Part shown: positions 26,773 through 36,873 of the stretch, piece by piece
Numbering within the stretch: position 1 is the stretch's first letter
Layout of the letters: every line of letters starts with the position of its first letter
Source of the DNA: Betaproteobacteria bacterium
GTDB lineage: Bacteria; Pseudomonadota; Gammaproteobacteria; Burkholderiales; Rhodocyclaceae
Length of the DNA stretch: 64,000 nt
Assembly (NCBI GenBank): GCA_016703785.1
Contig: JADJBM010000031.1
Span: forward strand, 62,001 to 126,000
Direction of reading: 5' to 3'
The notes under the pieces: model-generated
Database searches by the model: none
What the model saw: only the letters and a program-made list of their open reading frames with translations
What the model was told of the DNA's origin: nothing
Translations under genes and position numbers: made by a program

Positions 26773-28464
26773 ATGAGCAAAACGAAAAAAATCGAACTGG
26801 TCTTTCTCTGGCACATGCACCAGCCGGATTACCGCGACCATGCCACTGGCGAGTTCCGCCGACCCTGGACGTATCTGCACGCGCTGAAGGACTACACCGA
26901 CATGGCGGCGCACCTGGAGCGCAACCCGACAATGCGCGCCGTGGTGAATTTCGTCCCGGTGCTGCTCGACCAGATCGAGGATTACGTCAGGCAGTTCGAC
27001 GCCGGCATCTTCCGGGACCCCCTTCTGCGCCTGCTGGCGCGGGAATCCCTCAATGACATGGATGCCGCGGAACGCAGCCTCGTCCTCGCCACCTGTTTCC
27101 CCGGAAACCATGCGCGCATGGTGGCGCCGTATCCCCGTTTCGAGCGGCTGCGCAACCTCTATCGCCAGCTCGATGGGCAGGGCGAGACGGCAACCGCCTA
27201 TCTCTCGGGCAGCTTCTTCTCCGACGTGCTGGTCTGGTACCACCTGGTGTGGACCGGAGAGACCGAAAGACGGAGCCGGGCGCTGCTGGCCGAGTTGATG
27301 ACCAGGGGGGAAGGTTTTTCGCTCGACGACCGGCGCCGCCTGCTGTCGCTGATGGGGGACACCCTGCGCGAGCTCATCCCGCGCTACCGCATCCTGGCGG
27401 AACGCGGCCAGATCGAACTCTCTGCAACGCCGGACACGCATCCCCTGGCGCCGCTGCTGCTTGATTTTTCCTCGGCGCGAGAGGCGCAGCCCGAGATTTC
27501 CCTGCCGCAGGCACACTTCTATCCTGGCGGGCGCTCGCGCATCGACCGGCATATCGCGCTGGCGCGTGAAAGCCACGCACGCCGTTTCGGGCATCCCCCC
27601 GCCGGCATGTGGCCCGCGGAGGGCGCAGTATCCACGGCCTTCCTGCAGCAGCTTGCGACGCAGGGTTGCCGCTGGGCCGCGTCAAGTCAGGGCGTGCTGG
27701 CCAACAGCTTGCTCCGTTGGCACAACGCGCCGTCGAAAGTTCATCACTACCATCCCTGGCGGATCGAGGCCGCGCCGGGCATCTCCGTTTTCTTCCGTGA
27801 CGAAAGGCTGTCCGACCTGATCGGCTTCGAATACGCCAAATGGCATGGACGCGATGCCGCGCAGCATTTCGTCGATCAGCTCGCGCGCATCCGCGACGAA
27901 GCGCCGGCGGGGGAAACACCGCTAGTCTGCGTCATCCTCGACGGGGAAAACGCCTGGGAGCACTACCCCTACAACGCCTATTTCTTCTTCGAGGACCTCT
28001 ACGGCTTGATCGCGGAGCAGCCCTGGCTCGTCACCACCACCTGCGCCGACTGGCTCGCGCGCAATCCGGACCGTTGCGGAAACCTGCCGGAACTGGTGGC
28101 GGGCAGCTGGGTGTATGGCACCTTCTCCACCTGGATCGGCGACAAGGACAAGAACCGCGCCTGGGACCTGCTCTGCGCCGCCAAGCAGGCCTACGATCTG
28201 GTCATCGACAGCGGGCGACTTGAAGACGCCGCCCAGCGCGAAGCCGAGGCGCAGCTCGCCGTATGCGAGGGCTCGGACTGGTTCTGGTGGTTCGGCGACT
28301 ACAATCCGCGCGAAGCCGTGGAAAGCTTCGATGCCTTGTTCCGCGCCAATCTCGCCCATCTTTACCGCCTGTTGCGGCTGACCGAACCGCCCCAGCTTGC
28401 GCTCCCGCTGTCCAGCGGCGGCGGCTCCCCCGAGGGCGGCGGCGCGATGCGCCGGGCCAGCTGA
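26773..28464 (+). CDS. GH57 alpha-amylase-type glycoside hydrolase
   Basis: 563 residues, GH57 (beta/alpha)7 barrel. The family motifs are in order: WHMHQPDYRD near residue 13, MWPAEGAVS (nucleophile Glu) near 280, and ILDGENAWEHYPYN (acid/base Asp) near 380. No signal peptide is present, so it acts in the cytosol on storage glucan. It resembles the bacterial/archaeal 'alpha-amylase/alpha-mannosidase' subgroup rather than GH57 branching enzymes; the distinction matters because no glgB is seen here. It sits between glgC and a second GH57 gene. Confidence 0.88.
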   Translation: MSKTKKIELVFLWHMHQPDYRDHATGEFRRPWTYLHALKDYTDMAAHLERNPTMRAVVNFVPVLLDQIEDYVRQFDAGIFRDPLLRLLARESLNDMDAAERSLVLATCFPGNHARMVAPYPRFERLRNLYRQLDGQGETATAYLSGSFFSDVLVWYHLVWTGETERRSRALLAELMTRGEGFSLDDRRRLLSLMGDTLRELIPRYRILAERGQIELSATPDTHPLAPLLLDFSSAREAQPEISLPQAHFYPGGRSRIDRHIALARESHARRFGHPPAGMWPAEGAVSTAFLQQLATQGCRWAASSQGVLANSLLRWHNAPSKVHHYHPWRIEAAPGISVFFRDERLSDLIGFEYAKWHGRDAAQHFVDQLARIRDEAPAGETPLVCVILDGENAWEHYPYNAYFFFEDLYGLIAEQPWLVTTTCADWLARNPDRCGNLPELVAGSWVYGTFSTWIGDKDKNRAWDLLCAAKQAYDLVIDSGRLEDAAQREAEAQLAVCEGSDWFWWFGDYNPREAVESFDALFRANLAHLYRLLRLTEPPQLALPLSSGGGSPEGGGAMRRAS

Positions 28465-28492
28465 CGCGATGCCACGTGCAACACGGGAGAAC

Positions 28493-30514
28493 ATGATCGA
28501 ACCGATAACCTTGCTGATGGGCGTGCACGCCCATCAGCCGGTCGGCAACTTCGACGCGGTGATCGAAGAGGCGCACATGCGCTGCTACCGCCCATTCCTG
28601 CACACGCTGCACCGCTACCCTAGGTTCCGTTTCGCCGCGCATTTCTCCGGTTGGCTGCTCGATCGCCTGCTCGACAAGTACCCGCAGGACATGGTTCTGC
28701 TCGGCGAAATGGTGGCGCGCGGCCAGGTCGAACTGTTCGGCGGGGGCGACTGCGAACCGGTGCTGGCGGCGATCCCGCTGCGCGACCGCATCGGGCAGAT
28801 CAATGCCCTGACGGAAAAGCTGTCGCGCCGCTTCGGCGCACGTGTCGAAGGCGCCTGGCTGACCGAGCGCGTGTATATCCCTACCGTGGTGCCGGCACTG
28901 GCCGACTGCGGCATGAAGTACGTGACGGTAGACGACTATCATTTCCTCTGCGTCGGCAAGCAGGCCGCCGAGCTTGACGGCTTCCATACCACCGAGGAGG
29001 ACGGCCGCAGCGTCGACCTGTTTCCCATCTCCGAGCAGCTGCGCTACCGGCTGCCTTTCTCGCCCGCCGCGGAGGCCGTCGCCTATCTGGAAAGCCTCGC
29101 GCACGCAGGCCGCCGCAGCGCGATTTACTTCGACGACATCGAGAAGTTCGGTATCTGGCCGGAGACCTACGAATGGGTCTTCAACAAGCGCTGGCTCGAA
29201 CAGTTCATCGAAGGCGTGCTGGCCTCCCCGTTCATCCGCACGGAAACCTACCGCGACTTCCATTCCCGCGCCGCGACCAGCGGCATCATCTACCTGCCGA
29301 CCACCTCGTATATCGAGATGAACGAGTGGACGCTGCCGGCAGCAGCAGCAGCCATCTACGACGAACTGGTCCTGCGTGAAAAGCGCGAAGGGCGCTACGA
29401 GCAGACCAAGCCCTTCGTGCGCGGCGGCATCTGGAAGAACTTCTTCATGCGTTATCCGGAGGCCAACTGGATGCACAAGCGCATGCTGGCGCTTTCCGAC
29501 CGGCTGGCCGCGTTGCCGCCCAAGGGGCGCAGCGCAGCGCTCACGGGACATCTCTACCGCGCCCAGGCCAACGACGCCTACTGGCACGGTCTGTTCGGCG
29601 GCCTCTATCTGCCGCATTTGCGGCGCGAGGTCTATGGCAACCTGCTCGCGCTGGAGGCCGCGCTCGATGCCTTGGCGCCGCGTCCGCCCCTGATCCTGGT
29701 CGATCAGGATTTCGACGGCGTGCGAGAGCTATTTCTCTCCAACGCCGATGCACAGGTCGTGGTTAAGCTGGATGCGCACGCTGCCCTCTGCGAACTCGAC
29801 GCCTATGGGCTAGCGCACAATTTCGGCGATGTATTGACACGGCGGGTGGAACACTATTACAGCAAGCTGGAGGTTGCACCCGCGGCAGCCCGCGCGAACG
29901 AAGGCATCGCCTCTCCCCATGAGCGCGTCGCTTTCAAGGATGCCGTCGCCCCTGCGGACGTCGCCCCGGATGCGCGACCGCGCCGCCTGTTTGCCGATGC
30001 CTGGTACCGGCTCGATGGCCAGACGGCCTGGCCGCAATACGCGACGGAGGCGTATAAGGCGCCCCTCATGAGCGCGGCGTTCTCCGCTCCGCTCGACGGC
30101 GGTGAGGTGAGGAAAACCATCACGCTGAACGGAAGTGCCCTGCAGGTCGCCTACCACCTGCGCGACATTCCAGGCGGCCGGTTCGCCGTCGAGATCAACC
30201 TTGCAATGCCCAGCTGCGACGGCTACTCGGGCCGCTACATCCTTGACGACGGCAGCATCCCCTGCGGATTCGGCCAGGAGTTGCAGCTTGCCGCGGCCAC
30301 GCGGCTGACTCTGGACGACCGCTGCCTGGGCGGGGGCATCCGGCTGACGGCAAGCCGCCCGATCGACATCGCAGCGCGTCCGCACTTCACCGTCTCCCAG
30401 TCAGAAGCCGGCTTCGAGAAGATCATGCAGGCGGCGTGTCTCACCCTGTCCTGGCCGATCGACGCCGTCCTGCAGGAACTGACTTTCGTCCTGGAAATAT
30501 TGGTCGACGAATAG
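28493..30514 (+). CDS. GH57 4-alpha-glucanotransferase
   Basis: 673 residues, close to the ~660 of the Thermococcus litoralis prototype. The N-terminal barrel has MGVHAHQPVGNFD, GAWLTERVYIP (nucleophile Glu) and IYFDDIEKFGIWP (acid/base Asp). The C-terminal DUF1925/DUF1926-type beta domains follow (about 300-673). It disproportionates maltodextrins, supplying glucan phosphorylase with longer chains, and so would take the place of MalQ. The ATG at 28493 (MIEPITLLMG) with GGGAG upstream was chosen over an ATG at 28469 that lacks a ribosome site. Confidence 0.9.
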   Translation: MIEPITLLMGVHAHQPVGNFDAVIEEAHMRCYRPFLHTLHRYPRFRFAAHFSGWLLDRLLDKYPQDMVLLGEMVARGQVELFGGGDCEPVLAAIPLRDRIGQINALTEKLSRRFGARVEGAWLTERVYIPTVVPALADCGMKYVTVDDYHFLCVGKQAAELDGFHTTEEDGRSVDLFPISEQLRYRLPFSPAAEAVAYLESLAHAGRRSAIYFDDIEKFGIWPETYEWVFNKRWLEQFIEGVLASPFIRTETYRDFHSRAATSGIIYLPTTSYIEMNEWTLPAAAAAIYDELVLREKREGRYEQTKPFVRGGIWKNFFMRYPEANWMHKRMLALSDRLAALPPKGRSAALTGHLYRAQANDAYWHGLFGGLYLPHLRREVYGNLLALEAALDALAPRPPLILVDQDFDGVRELFLSNADAQVVVKLDAHAALCELDAYGLAHNFGDVLTRRVEHYYSKLEVAPAAARANEGIASPHERVAFKDAVAPADVAPDARPRRLFADAWYRLDGQTAWPQYATEAYKAPLMSAAFSAPLDGGEVRKTITLNGSALQVAYHLRDIPGGRFAVEINLAMPSCDGYSGRYILDDGSIPCGFGQELQLAAATRLTLDDRCLGGGIRLTASRPIDIAARPHFTVSQSEAGFEKIMQAACLTLSWPIDAVLQELTFVLEILVDE

Positions 30515-30521
30515 CACTTCC

Positions 30522-31355
30522 ATGCGTTTGCTCGGCACCCTCCTCATCGGCATCGTCCTCGGCTACGCCGCACTCGCCGCCTTGCTGTTCGTCTTCCAGT
30601 CGCGCTTCATTTATTTCCCCGAGATTGGGCGTCAGGATCGCGCCACGCCAGCACAACTGCGGCTACCCTACGAAGACGTGCGCATCACCACCACCGACGG
30701 CGAAAACCTGCATGGCTGGTTCGTGCCCGCAGCGCAGGCGCGCGCGGCGGTTCTGTTTTTTCACGGCAACGCCGGCAGCATTGTGCATCGCCTCGACTGG
30801 CTGCCGATGTTCCAGCAACTGCGCCTGTCCGTGCTGCTGGTCGACTACCGCGGCTTCGGCGCCTCGACCGGCAGCCCTTCGGAAGCAGGCACCCATGTCG
30901 ACGCCGAGGCCGCCTGGCGTTTTCTGACTGAAACGAGGGGCATTCCCGCCGGGCGCATCGTCGTCATGGGGGAGTCGCTCGGTGGCGCAGTGGCGGCGCG
31001 GCTTGCCGCCCGTGTCCACCCCGCGGCCCTGGTGCTGCACTCCGCCTTCACTTCGGCGCCCGATCTGGCGGCCGACTTGTACCCCTTCCTGCCGGCGCGC
31101 CTGCTCACGCGCTTCGACTACAACACGCTGGACGCGGTGATGAAACTGCGCTGCCCGCTTCTGGTGGCGCACAGCCCGGGCGACGAAATCGTTCCCGTGG
31201 CCCACGGCCGCCGTCTCCATGATGCTGCAACGGTGGACAAGCAATGGCTGGAACTGGCGGGCGGGCACAACGACGGTTTCCTCTTCATGCGCGCCGAATG
31301 GATAAACGCCTTCGATGCTTTCATGCGCAGGCACCTGCCTGCAGGCAGCGGCTGA
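30522..31355 (+). CDS. Membrane-anchored alpha/beta hydrolase (Bem46-like)
   Basis: 277 residues. One N-terminal transmembrane segment (about 5-26) precedes an alpha/beta-hydrolase domain with oxyanion motif FHGNAG, nucleophile elbow GESLGG, acid in SPGDEIVP and catalytic His in GGHNDGF. This is the Bem46/YfhR group, whose substrates are mostly unknown. It starts 7 bases after the glucanotransferase gene, so it belongs to the glycogen transcript, although no carbohydrate role is known. Confidence 0.85.
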   Translation: MRLLGTLLIGIVLGYAALAALLFVFQSRFIYFPEIGRQDRATPAQLRLPYEDVRITTTDGENLHGWFVPAAQARAAVLFFHGNAGSIVHRLDWLPMFQQLRLSVLLVDYRGFGASTGSPSEAGTHVDAEAAWRFLTETRGIPAGRIVVMGESLGGAVAARLAARVHPAALVLHSAFTSAPDLAADLYPFLPARLLTRFDYNTLDAVMKLRCPLLVAHSPGDEIVPVAHGRRLHDAATVDKQWLELAGGHNDGFLFMRAEWINAFDAFMRRHLPAGSG

Positions 31356-31398
31356 CAGGTGTAACATGAATTAGGTTTTTCACACGGGAGAACTCACC

Positions 31399-32451
31399 AT
31401 GACCGACATCGCCAAACTGCTCGGCGGTGAAGCCGACACGCTTCTGAAGCACGAATGCCGCGGCATTCCCAAGGCGCGCCTGCACCTGCCCGGCCCGGAT
31501 TTCGTCGACCGCGTCGTCGCCGTCTCCGACCGCAAGCCGGCAGTGCTGCGCAATCTCGCCGCGCTGTTCAGCCACGGTCGGCTCGCCGGCACCGGCTATC
31601 TGTCGCTGCTACCGGTGGACCAAGGGGTCGAGCACTCCGCCGGCGCTTCCTTCGCGCCCAACCCGGACTTCTTCGACCCGGAGCGCATCGTCCAGCTCGC
31701 CATCGAGGGCGGCTGCAATGGCGTGGCATCGACGCTCGGCGTGCTGGGCAGCGTCGCGCGCAAGTACGCGCACAGGATTCCCTTCGTCGTGAAGTTCAAC
31801 CACAACGAATTCCTCTCCTACCCGAACACCTACGACCAGAGCCTGTTCGCCGATGTCGAGCAGGCCTTCGAGATGGGGGCGTGCGCGGTGGGAGCGACTG
31901 TCTATTTCGGCTCGCCGGAATCGCGCCGCCAGATCTGGGAGGTGTCGCAGATGTTCAAGCGCGCCCACGAGCTCGGCATGGCGACCATCCTCTGGTGCTA
32001 TCTGCGCAACAACGCCTTCAAACACGAGGGCATCGACTATCATGTCGCGGCGGACATGTCCGGCCAGGCCAATCACCTCGGCGTCACCATCGAGGCGGAC
32101 ATCATCAAGCAGAAGATGGCGGAGAACAACGGCGGCTTCAACGCATTGAAGTTCAGCAAGACCAGCTCGAAGGTGTATTCGGATCTCACCACGGACAATC
32201 CGATCGACCTGGTGCGTTACCAGGTGGCTTGCTGCTACATGGGCCGCGCAGGCATGATCAATTCCGGCGGCGAATCGAAGGGCGCCGGCGACCTCGCCCA
32301 GGCGGTGCGCACTGCAGTGATCAACAAGCGCGCCGGCGGCATGGGCCTCATTTCCGGACGCAAGGCTTTCCAGAAGCCGGTGAAGGAGGGCGTCGCCCTG
32401 CTCAACGCCATCCAGGACGTGTATCTCTCGAAAGACGTAACGATCGCCTAA
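31399..32451 (+). CDS. fbaB: Class I fructose-bisphosphate aldolase (FbaB/DhnA type)
   Basis: 350 residues. It resembles the archaeal-type class I aldolases: LLPVDQGVEHSAGASFAPN near residue 72, KFNHNEFLSYPN in the middle, and the Schiff-base lysine region ADIIKQKMAENNGG. The enzyme cleaves fructose-1,6-bisphosphate without metal. It is placed between the glucanotransferase and glgP genes with an AGGA-type ribosome site (CGGGAGAA). This links glycogen breakdown directly to glycolysis. FbaB enzymes are often favoured in gluconeogenesis; direction here is not known. Confidence 0.93.
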   Translation: MTDIAKLLGGEADTLLKHECRGIPKARLHLPGPDFVDRVVAVSDRKPAVLRNLAALFSHGRLAGTGYLSLLPVDQGVEHSAGASFAPNPDFFDPERIVQLAIEGGCNGVASTLGVLGSVARKYAHRIPFVVKFNHNEFLSYPNTYDQSLFADVEQAFEMGACAVGATVYFGSPESRRQIWEVSQMFKRAHELGMATILWCYLRNNAFKHEGIDYHVAADMSGQANHLGVTIEADIIKQKMAENNGGFNALKFSKTSSKVYSDLTTDNPIDLVRYQVACCYMGRAGMINSGGESKGAGDLAQAVRTAVINKRAGGMGLISGRKAFQKPVKEGVALLNAIQDVYLSKDVTIA

Positions 32452-32460
32452 CCGTTTAAT

Positions 32461-35013
32461 ATGCCCGGCACCCCTTTCCATCTCGAAGTCAATCCGCAAC
32501 TCCCGCCGCGTCTTTCGAGGCTGGAGGAGCTTGCCAACAATCTCTGGTACAGCTGGGACCGGCCAACGCGCACGCTCTTCGCGCGTCTGCACCCGAGCCT
32601 GTGGGGTTCAGTCGGCCACAGTCCGAAAGCCTTCCTCAAGCGCGTAGACCAGCAACGCCTGCTGGATGCCGCCGACGACCCGGTATTCCTCGGCAACTAT
32701 GCACGCGTGCTCTCGGCATTCGACACCTACAACAACGAGCCGGGAAGAACCAATGGCGCGCAGCACCTGCGCCAAACGGACCTCATCGCCTATTTCTGCT
32801 TCGAGTTCGGTTTCCACGAAAGTCTGCCCATCTACTCGGGTGGCCTCGGCATCCTCGCCGGCGACCATTGCAAGGCGGCGAGCGACCTGCGCCTGCCCTT
32901 CGTTGCCGTCGGCCTGCTGTTCCGCCAGGGCTATTTCCTGCAGACCATCGACAGCGAGGGCGGACAGCACGCCATCTATCGCGACACGGACTTCGACGAC
33001 TTGCCGATCACGCCGGTGCTGCGCGAGGATGGTTCCGAACTGCATGTCCAGGTCGAAATGGCCGAGCGGCTCGTCGAGGTCAAGGTCTGGCAGGTAAAGG
33101 TTGGCCACGTCAGGCTTTTCCTGCTCGATACCGATCTGGAGATCAATAGCGCACATGACCGCGACATCGCCCACCGCCTGTATGGCGGCGACCGCACCAC
33201 GCGCATCGAGCAGGAAGTCGTGCTCGGCGTCGGCGGCGTGCGGGCGCTGGTCGCCATGGGCCTCAGGCCGACTGTCTGGCATATCAACGAAGGGCATGCC
33301 GCCTTCATGATGCTGGAACGCATCCGCCACCTCACCACTCAGGGCATTGAAATCGCCGCTGCGGTGGAGGCGGTTGCCGCACATACCGTGTTCACCACCC
33401 ACACCGCGGTACCGGCCGGCCACGACCATTTCGGCGAAGACATGATCCGCCGCTATTTCGAACATGCCTGCAAGGAGTTAAGGGTGTCGACCGAGCAGCT
33501 GCTTGCGCTGGGGCGCGCGCCAGGCGGGCACGATTTCAACATGACGGCGCTGGCCGTGCGGGGCTCGCGATTCCACAATGGCGTCTCGCGCATCCATGGC
33601 GGCGTGTCGGCGCATATTCTTTCCAGCCTGTGGCCGCAGATCGAGCCGGACGACAACCCCGTCACCTACGTGACCAACGGCGTGCATGTGCCGACCTTTC
33701 TCTCGAGCGAGTGGAACGAGCTGTTCGACCGTTTCCTCGGCCCGGGCTGGAGTCAGCGCGTCACCGATCGCAGCTGCTGGGAAGGCATCCACACCATCCC
33801 CGACCACCAGTTCTGGAGCGTGCACCAGTCGCTCAAGGCGCAAATGCTCCACCTGGTGCGCCACCGCATCTCAGAGCAGCACGCACGCAACCACGGCTCG
33901 GAGGCGCACCTTGACCGGCTGCTAAAGCTGGCCAATCCGGACAACCCGAATGTGCTCACCATCGGCTTCGCACGCCGCTTCGCCACCTACAAGCGTGCAG
34001 CATTGTTGTTTGAGAACCTCGTCTGGCTGCGCGAGATACTCTGCGATCCGCAGCGGCCGGTGCTGTTCCTCTTTGCCGGCAAGGCTCACCCGGCGGATCA
34101 GCCCGGGCAGGCGCTGATCCGCCGCGTCACCGAGGTGTCGCGCATGCCGGAGTTCGAAGGCAAGATCCTGCTGGTGGAGGGGTACGACCTGCGCTTCGCA
34201 CGCCGTCTGGTTTCCGGCGTCGACGTCTGGCTGAACAATCCCCAGTACCCGCTCGAGGCCTGCGGCACATCGGGCATGAAGGCCGCCATCAACGGCATTC
34301 CCAACCTCTCCGTGCTGGACGGCTGGTGGGGCGAGGGCTACGACGGCAAGAACGGCTGGGCCATCAAGCCGGCCTCCGATACGCTGGACGAGGCGCGGCG
34401 CGACACCGAGGAGGTGCGCACGCTGTATGAGATCCTCCAGGACAGCGTGATCCCGCTCTATTACAACTGGAGCGCAATGGGCTATTCACCGGGATGGGTG
34501 GCGATGGCCAAGCATTCCATTGCCACGCTGCTGCCGCGTTTCAACTCGACGCGGATGCTCTCGGACTACATTTCGCGCTTCTATGTGCCGGCCTCGCACC
34601 AATTCCGTCGCTATTCGCAGGACAACTTTGCCGGCGCACGCGCCGTCGCGGAATGGAAAGCCCGCGTGCGTGCCGCATGGACGAAGGTCGCATTGCGCCG
34701 GCTGGACGCCCCACGGCGCCGCATCGGCTTCGGCGAGAGCCTGCGTTTCGAGGTCGCGGTAAATCTCGATGGCCTGCGGCCCGAGGACGTGGTGGTGGAA
34801 CTGCTTTTCGGCCGCCCCGCCGGTGGCAACCTGCCGAAGAAGGCGCGCAGCCACCGCTTCCGCCACGAACATCCACTCGACAGCGGTGAGCAGCTCTATG
34901 CCCTCGAATTGACGCCCGAATACTGCGGCAAGATCGAGTACCGCATCCGCGTCTACCCCCACCACGAGATGCTGACGCACCCTTTCGAAATGGGAATGAT
35001 GGTTTGGCTCTAG
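32461..35013 (+). CDS. glgP: Alpha-glucan phosphorylase
   Basis: 850 residues with an N-terminal DUF3417-type region (about 1-110), the hallmark of the archaeal/actinobacterial-style phosphorylase subgroup. The GT35 core follows. Visible motifs are FGFHESLPIYSGGLGILAGD, WHINEGHAAF and the PLP-lysine region EACGTSGMKAAINGIP. It releases glucose-1-phosphate from glycogen or maltodextrin. It begins 9 bases after fbaB and 31 before glgA, so degradation and synthesis genes share a transcript. Confidence 0.95.
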   Translation: MPGTPFHLEVNPQLPPRLSRLEELANNLWYSWDRPTRTLFARLHPSLWGSVGHSPKAFLKRVDQQRLLDAADDPVFLGNYARVLSAFDTYNNEPGRTNGAQHLRQTDLIAYFCFEFGFHESLPIYSGGLGILAGDHCKAASDLRLPFVAVGLLFRQGYFLQTIDSEGGQHAIYRDTDFDDLPITPVLREDGSELHVQVEMAERLVEVKVWQVKVGHVRLFLLDTDLEINSAHDRDIAHRLYGGDRTTRIEQEVVLGVGGVRALVAMGLRPTVWHINEGHAAFMMLERIRHLTTQGIEIAAAVEAVAAHTVFTTHTAVPAGHDHFGEDMIRRYFEHACKELRVSTEQLLALGRAPGGHDFNMTALAVRGSRFHNGVSRIHGGVSAHILSSLWPQIEPDDNPVTYVTNGVHVPTFLSSEWNELFDRFLGPGWSQRVTDRSCWEGIHTIPDHQFWSVHQSLKAQMLHLVRHRISEQHARNHGSEAHLDRLLKLANPDNPNVLTIGFARRFATYKRAALLFENLVWLREILCDPQRPVLFLFAGKAHPADQPGQALIRRVTEVSRMPEFEGKILLVEGYDLRFARRLVSGVDVWLNNPQYPLEACGTSGMKAAINGIPNLSVLDGWWGEGYDGKNGWAIKPASDTLDEARRDTEEVRTLYEILQDSVIPLYYNWSAMGYSPGWVAMAKHSIATLLPRFNSTRMLSDYISRFYVPASHQFRRYSQDNFAGARAVAEWKARVRAAWTKVALRRLDAPRRRIGFGESLRFEVAVNLDGLRPEDVVVELLFGRPAGGNLPKKARSHRFRHEHPLDSGEQLYALELTPEYCGKIEYRIRVYPHHEMLTHPFEMGMMVWL

Positions 35014-35044
35014 TCGGTTGCCGGCAGCCGATATCCGCAATCGA

Positions 35045-36568
35045 ATGAAAATCCTTTTCGCCACGCCCGAACTCGCCCCCTGGATGAAGAGCGGAGGTCT
35101 CGGGGAGATTTCCTGGTCGCTGCCGGCCGCGTTGCACGAGGCCGGCCTGGATGTCCGCATTCTGGCGCCCGCCTATGCGCCGTTGCTCGCCGCCTTTCCC
35201 GACGCCAGACCGGTTGCCGAATTCGCACATACCGGCGGCAACCTGATGCCCGCCCGAGTACTGGAAGCGAAGGCCGACAATGGCGTACCGCTGCTGCTCG
35301 TCGACTGCCCTGGCTACTACGTTCGCGCCGGCAACGCCTACCAGGACGGCGAGGGCAACGATTTTGCCGACAACCACCTGCGTTTCGGACTGCTCTCCAG
35401 AATTGCCGCGCTGCTGGCGAGCGACGCAAGTCCGCTTCGCTGGCGTCCCGACATCCTGCATTGCAACGACTGGCCTTGCGGATTGGCGCCAGCCTATCTG
35501 CACTTCCTTGAGGGGCGCACAGCCGCCACCGTCATGTCGATCCACAACTTGGCCTTCCAGGGCATTTTCCAGGCTGAAACCCTCGATGCGCTCGGTCTGC
35601 CGGCCGCCGCCTTCGCCATCGACGGCGTGGAATACTGGAGCAAGCTCTCCTTCATGAAGGCTGGTCTGCACTACGCGCAACGCATCACCACGGTCAGTCC
35701 GCGTTATGCAGAGGAAATCCAGGCGGAGGAGTTCGGCTACGGCTTCGCCGGGCTGCTGCGCTGGCGCAAGAATGACCTCACCGGCATTCTCAACGGCATC
35801 GACATGCGCGCCTGGGACCCGGCCACCGATGCCTATCTGTCGCGCCGCTACGAATTCGCCCACCTGAAAGGCAAGGAAGCCAACAAGACGGCGCTGCGGC
35901 AACGCCTTGGCCTGGCGCAGGAGCCGTCTTGCCCCCTGCTCGGCGCGGTCAGTCGCATCACCCACCAGAAGGGGCTCGATCTGCTGGCCGACATTGGCGA
36001 GGAACTCGCAGCGATGCCGGCGCAACTTGCGCTGCTGGGCACTGGCGACAAGCGACTGGAGGCGGCGCTGGTGGCACTCGCGGGCCGCCATCCGGAGCGA
36101 TTCTCGGTGACGCTCGGCTACGACGAAGGCCTGGCCCACCAGATCGAGGCCGGGGCGGACATTTTCCTGATGCCGTCGCGCTTCGAACCCTGCGGCCTCA
36201 ACCAGATGTACAGCCTGCGCTACGGCACGCCGCCGGTGGTCCGCGCCACCGGTGGCCTGTCCGATACCGTCGTCGACTGCAACGAGGCGACACTGGCTGA
36301 CGGTACGGCTAACGGCTTCGCATTCGCAGATGCTACCGCCCAGGCGCTGCTCGATGCGATCCGGCGCGCCGTCGCCGCCTGGCACGACAAGACGCTCTGG
36401 CGCAAGCTTCAACGCAACGGCATGCTGGTGGATTTTGGCTGGGCTAGAGCGGCCGAAGCCTACAAGGGGATCTATGCAAGCCTGTCGAAACAGAAAAAGG
36501 CAGCTGGAACACCCCGTCAGGTTCGCCGTGACAGGACGGATTCAGGGCGGGTTCAGTTGCCCAGGTAG
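35045..36568 (+). CDS. glgA: Glycogen synthase (ADP-glucose dependent)
   Basis: 507 residues, GT5. The ADP-glucose-binding motif appears as KSGGLGEISWSLP near residue 15, with CNDWPCGLAPAYL, SIHNLAFQGIF, and the C-terminal MPSRFEPCGLNQMYSLRYG followed by RATGGLSDTV. It elongates glycogen from ADP-glucose supplied by GlgC. The ATG at 35045 gives the canonical MKILFATPE start. The last ~27 residues are basic and beyond the usual end; the final 16 bases overlap the convergent gene at 36553. No branching enzyme gene is visible in the window. Confidence 0.96.
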   Translation: MKILFATPELAPWMKSGGLGEISWSLPAALHEAGLDVRILAPAYAPLLAAFPDARPVAEFAHTGGNLMPARVLEAKADNGVPLLLVDCPGYYVRAGNAYQDGEGNDFADNHLRFGLLSRIAALLASDASPLRWRPDILHCNDWPCGLAPAYLHFLEGRTAATVMSIHNLAFQGIFQAETLDALGLPAAAFAIDGVEYWSKLSFMKAGLHYAQRITTVSPRYAEEIQAEEFGYGFAGLLRWRKNDLTGILNGIDMRAWDPATDAYLSRRYEFAHLKGKEANKTALRQRLGLAQEPSCPLLGAVSRITHQKGLDLLADIGEELAAMPAQLALLGTGDKRLEAALVALAGRHPERFSVTLGYDEGLAHQIEAGADIFLMPSRFEPCGLNQMYSLRYGTPPVVRATGGLSDTVVDCNEATLADGTANGFAFADATAQALLDAIRRAVAAWHDKTLWRKLQRNGMLVDFGWARAAEAYKGIYASLSKQKKAAGTPRQVRRDRTDSGRVQLPR

Positions 36569-36873
36569 GCGCGAATACCCTGGAGGATCAATGCAAAGCC
36601 ACCCAGAGCCACCACGCCGACGAGAAGATTGTTGAGCGGGGATCGGGTGTTGCGGTCCAACCAGCGCTTGCACAGTGTCAGGATTCCCATCACGGCGGTG
36701 AGGGAAGCCAGCGTACTCAGGTTGGGATCGCTCATCAGATCACGCAACATGCCCGTCAGCCATCCATCCGGACCGAGCGTGTAGAACGCCGCACCGCCGA
36801 TCCCGGCGAGCAGGCAGGAAGCAACAACAAGTGCTACGAGGGTTTCCCTGCTTTCGTGTATCACCCGTTCCAT
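36553..36873 (-). CDS. Small membrane protein downstream of a sigma-54 promoter
   Basis: 106 residues with three predicted transmembrane segments (about 10-32, 52-68 and 80-102); no family recognised. The ribosome site is GAGGTGAC before the ATG. Its only upstream promoter candidate is the near-consensus -24/-12 element at 37030-37046 with GlrR-like sites behind it, so it may be a target of the adjacent glrK-glrR system. Its 3' end overlaps convergent glgA by 16 bases. Function is unknown. Confidence 0.7.
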   Translation of the reverse strand: MERVIHESRETLVALVVASCLLAGIGGAAFYTLGPDGWLTGMLRDLMSDPNLSTLASLTAVMGILTLCKRWLDRNTRSPLNNLLVGVVALGGFALILQGIRAYLGN

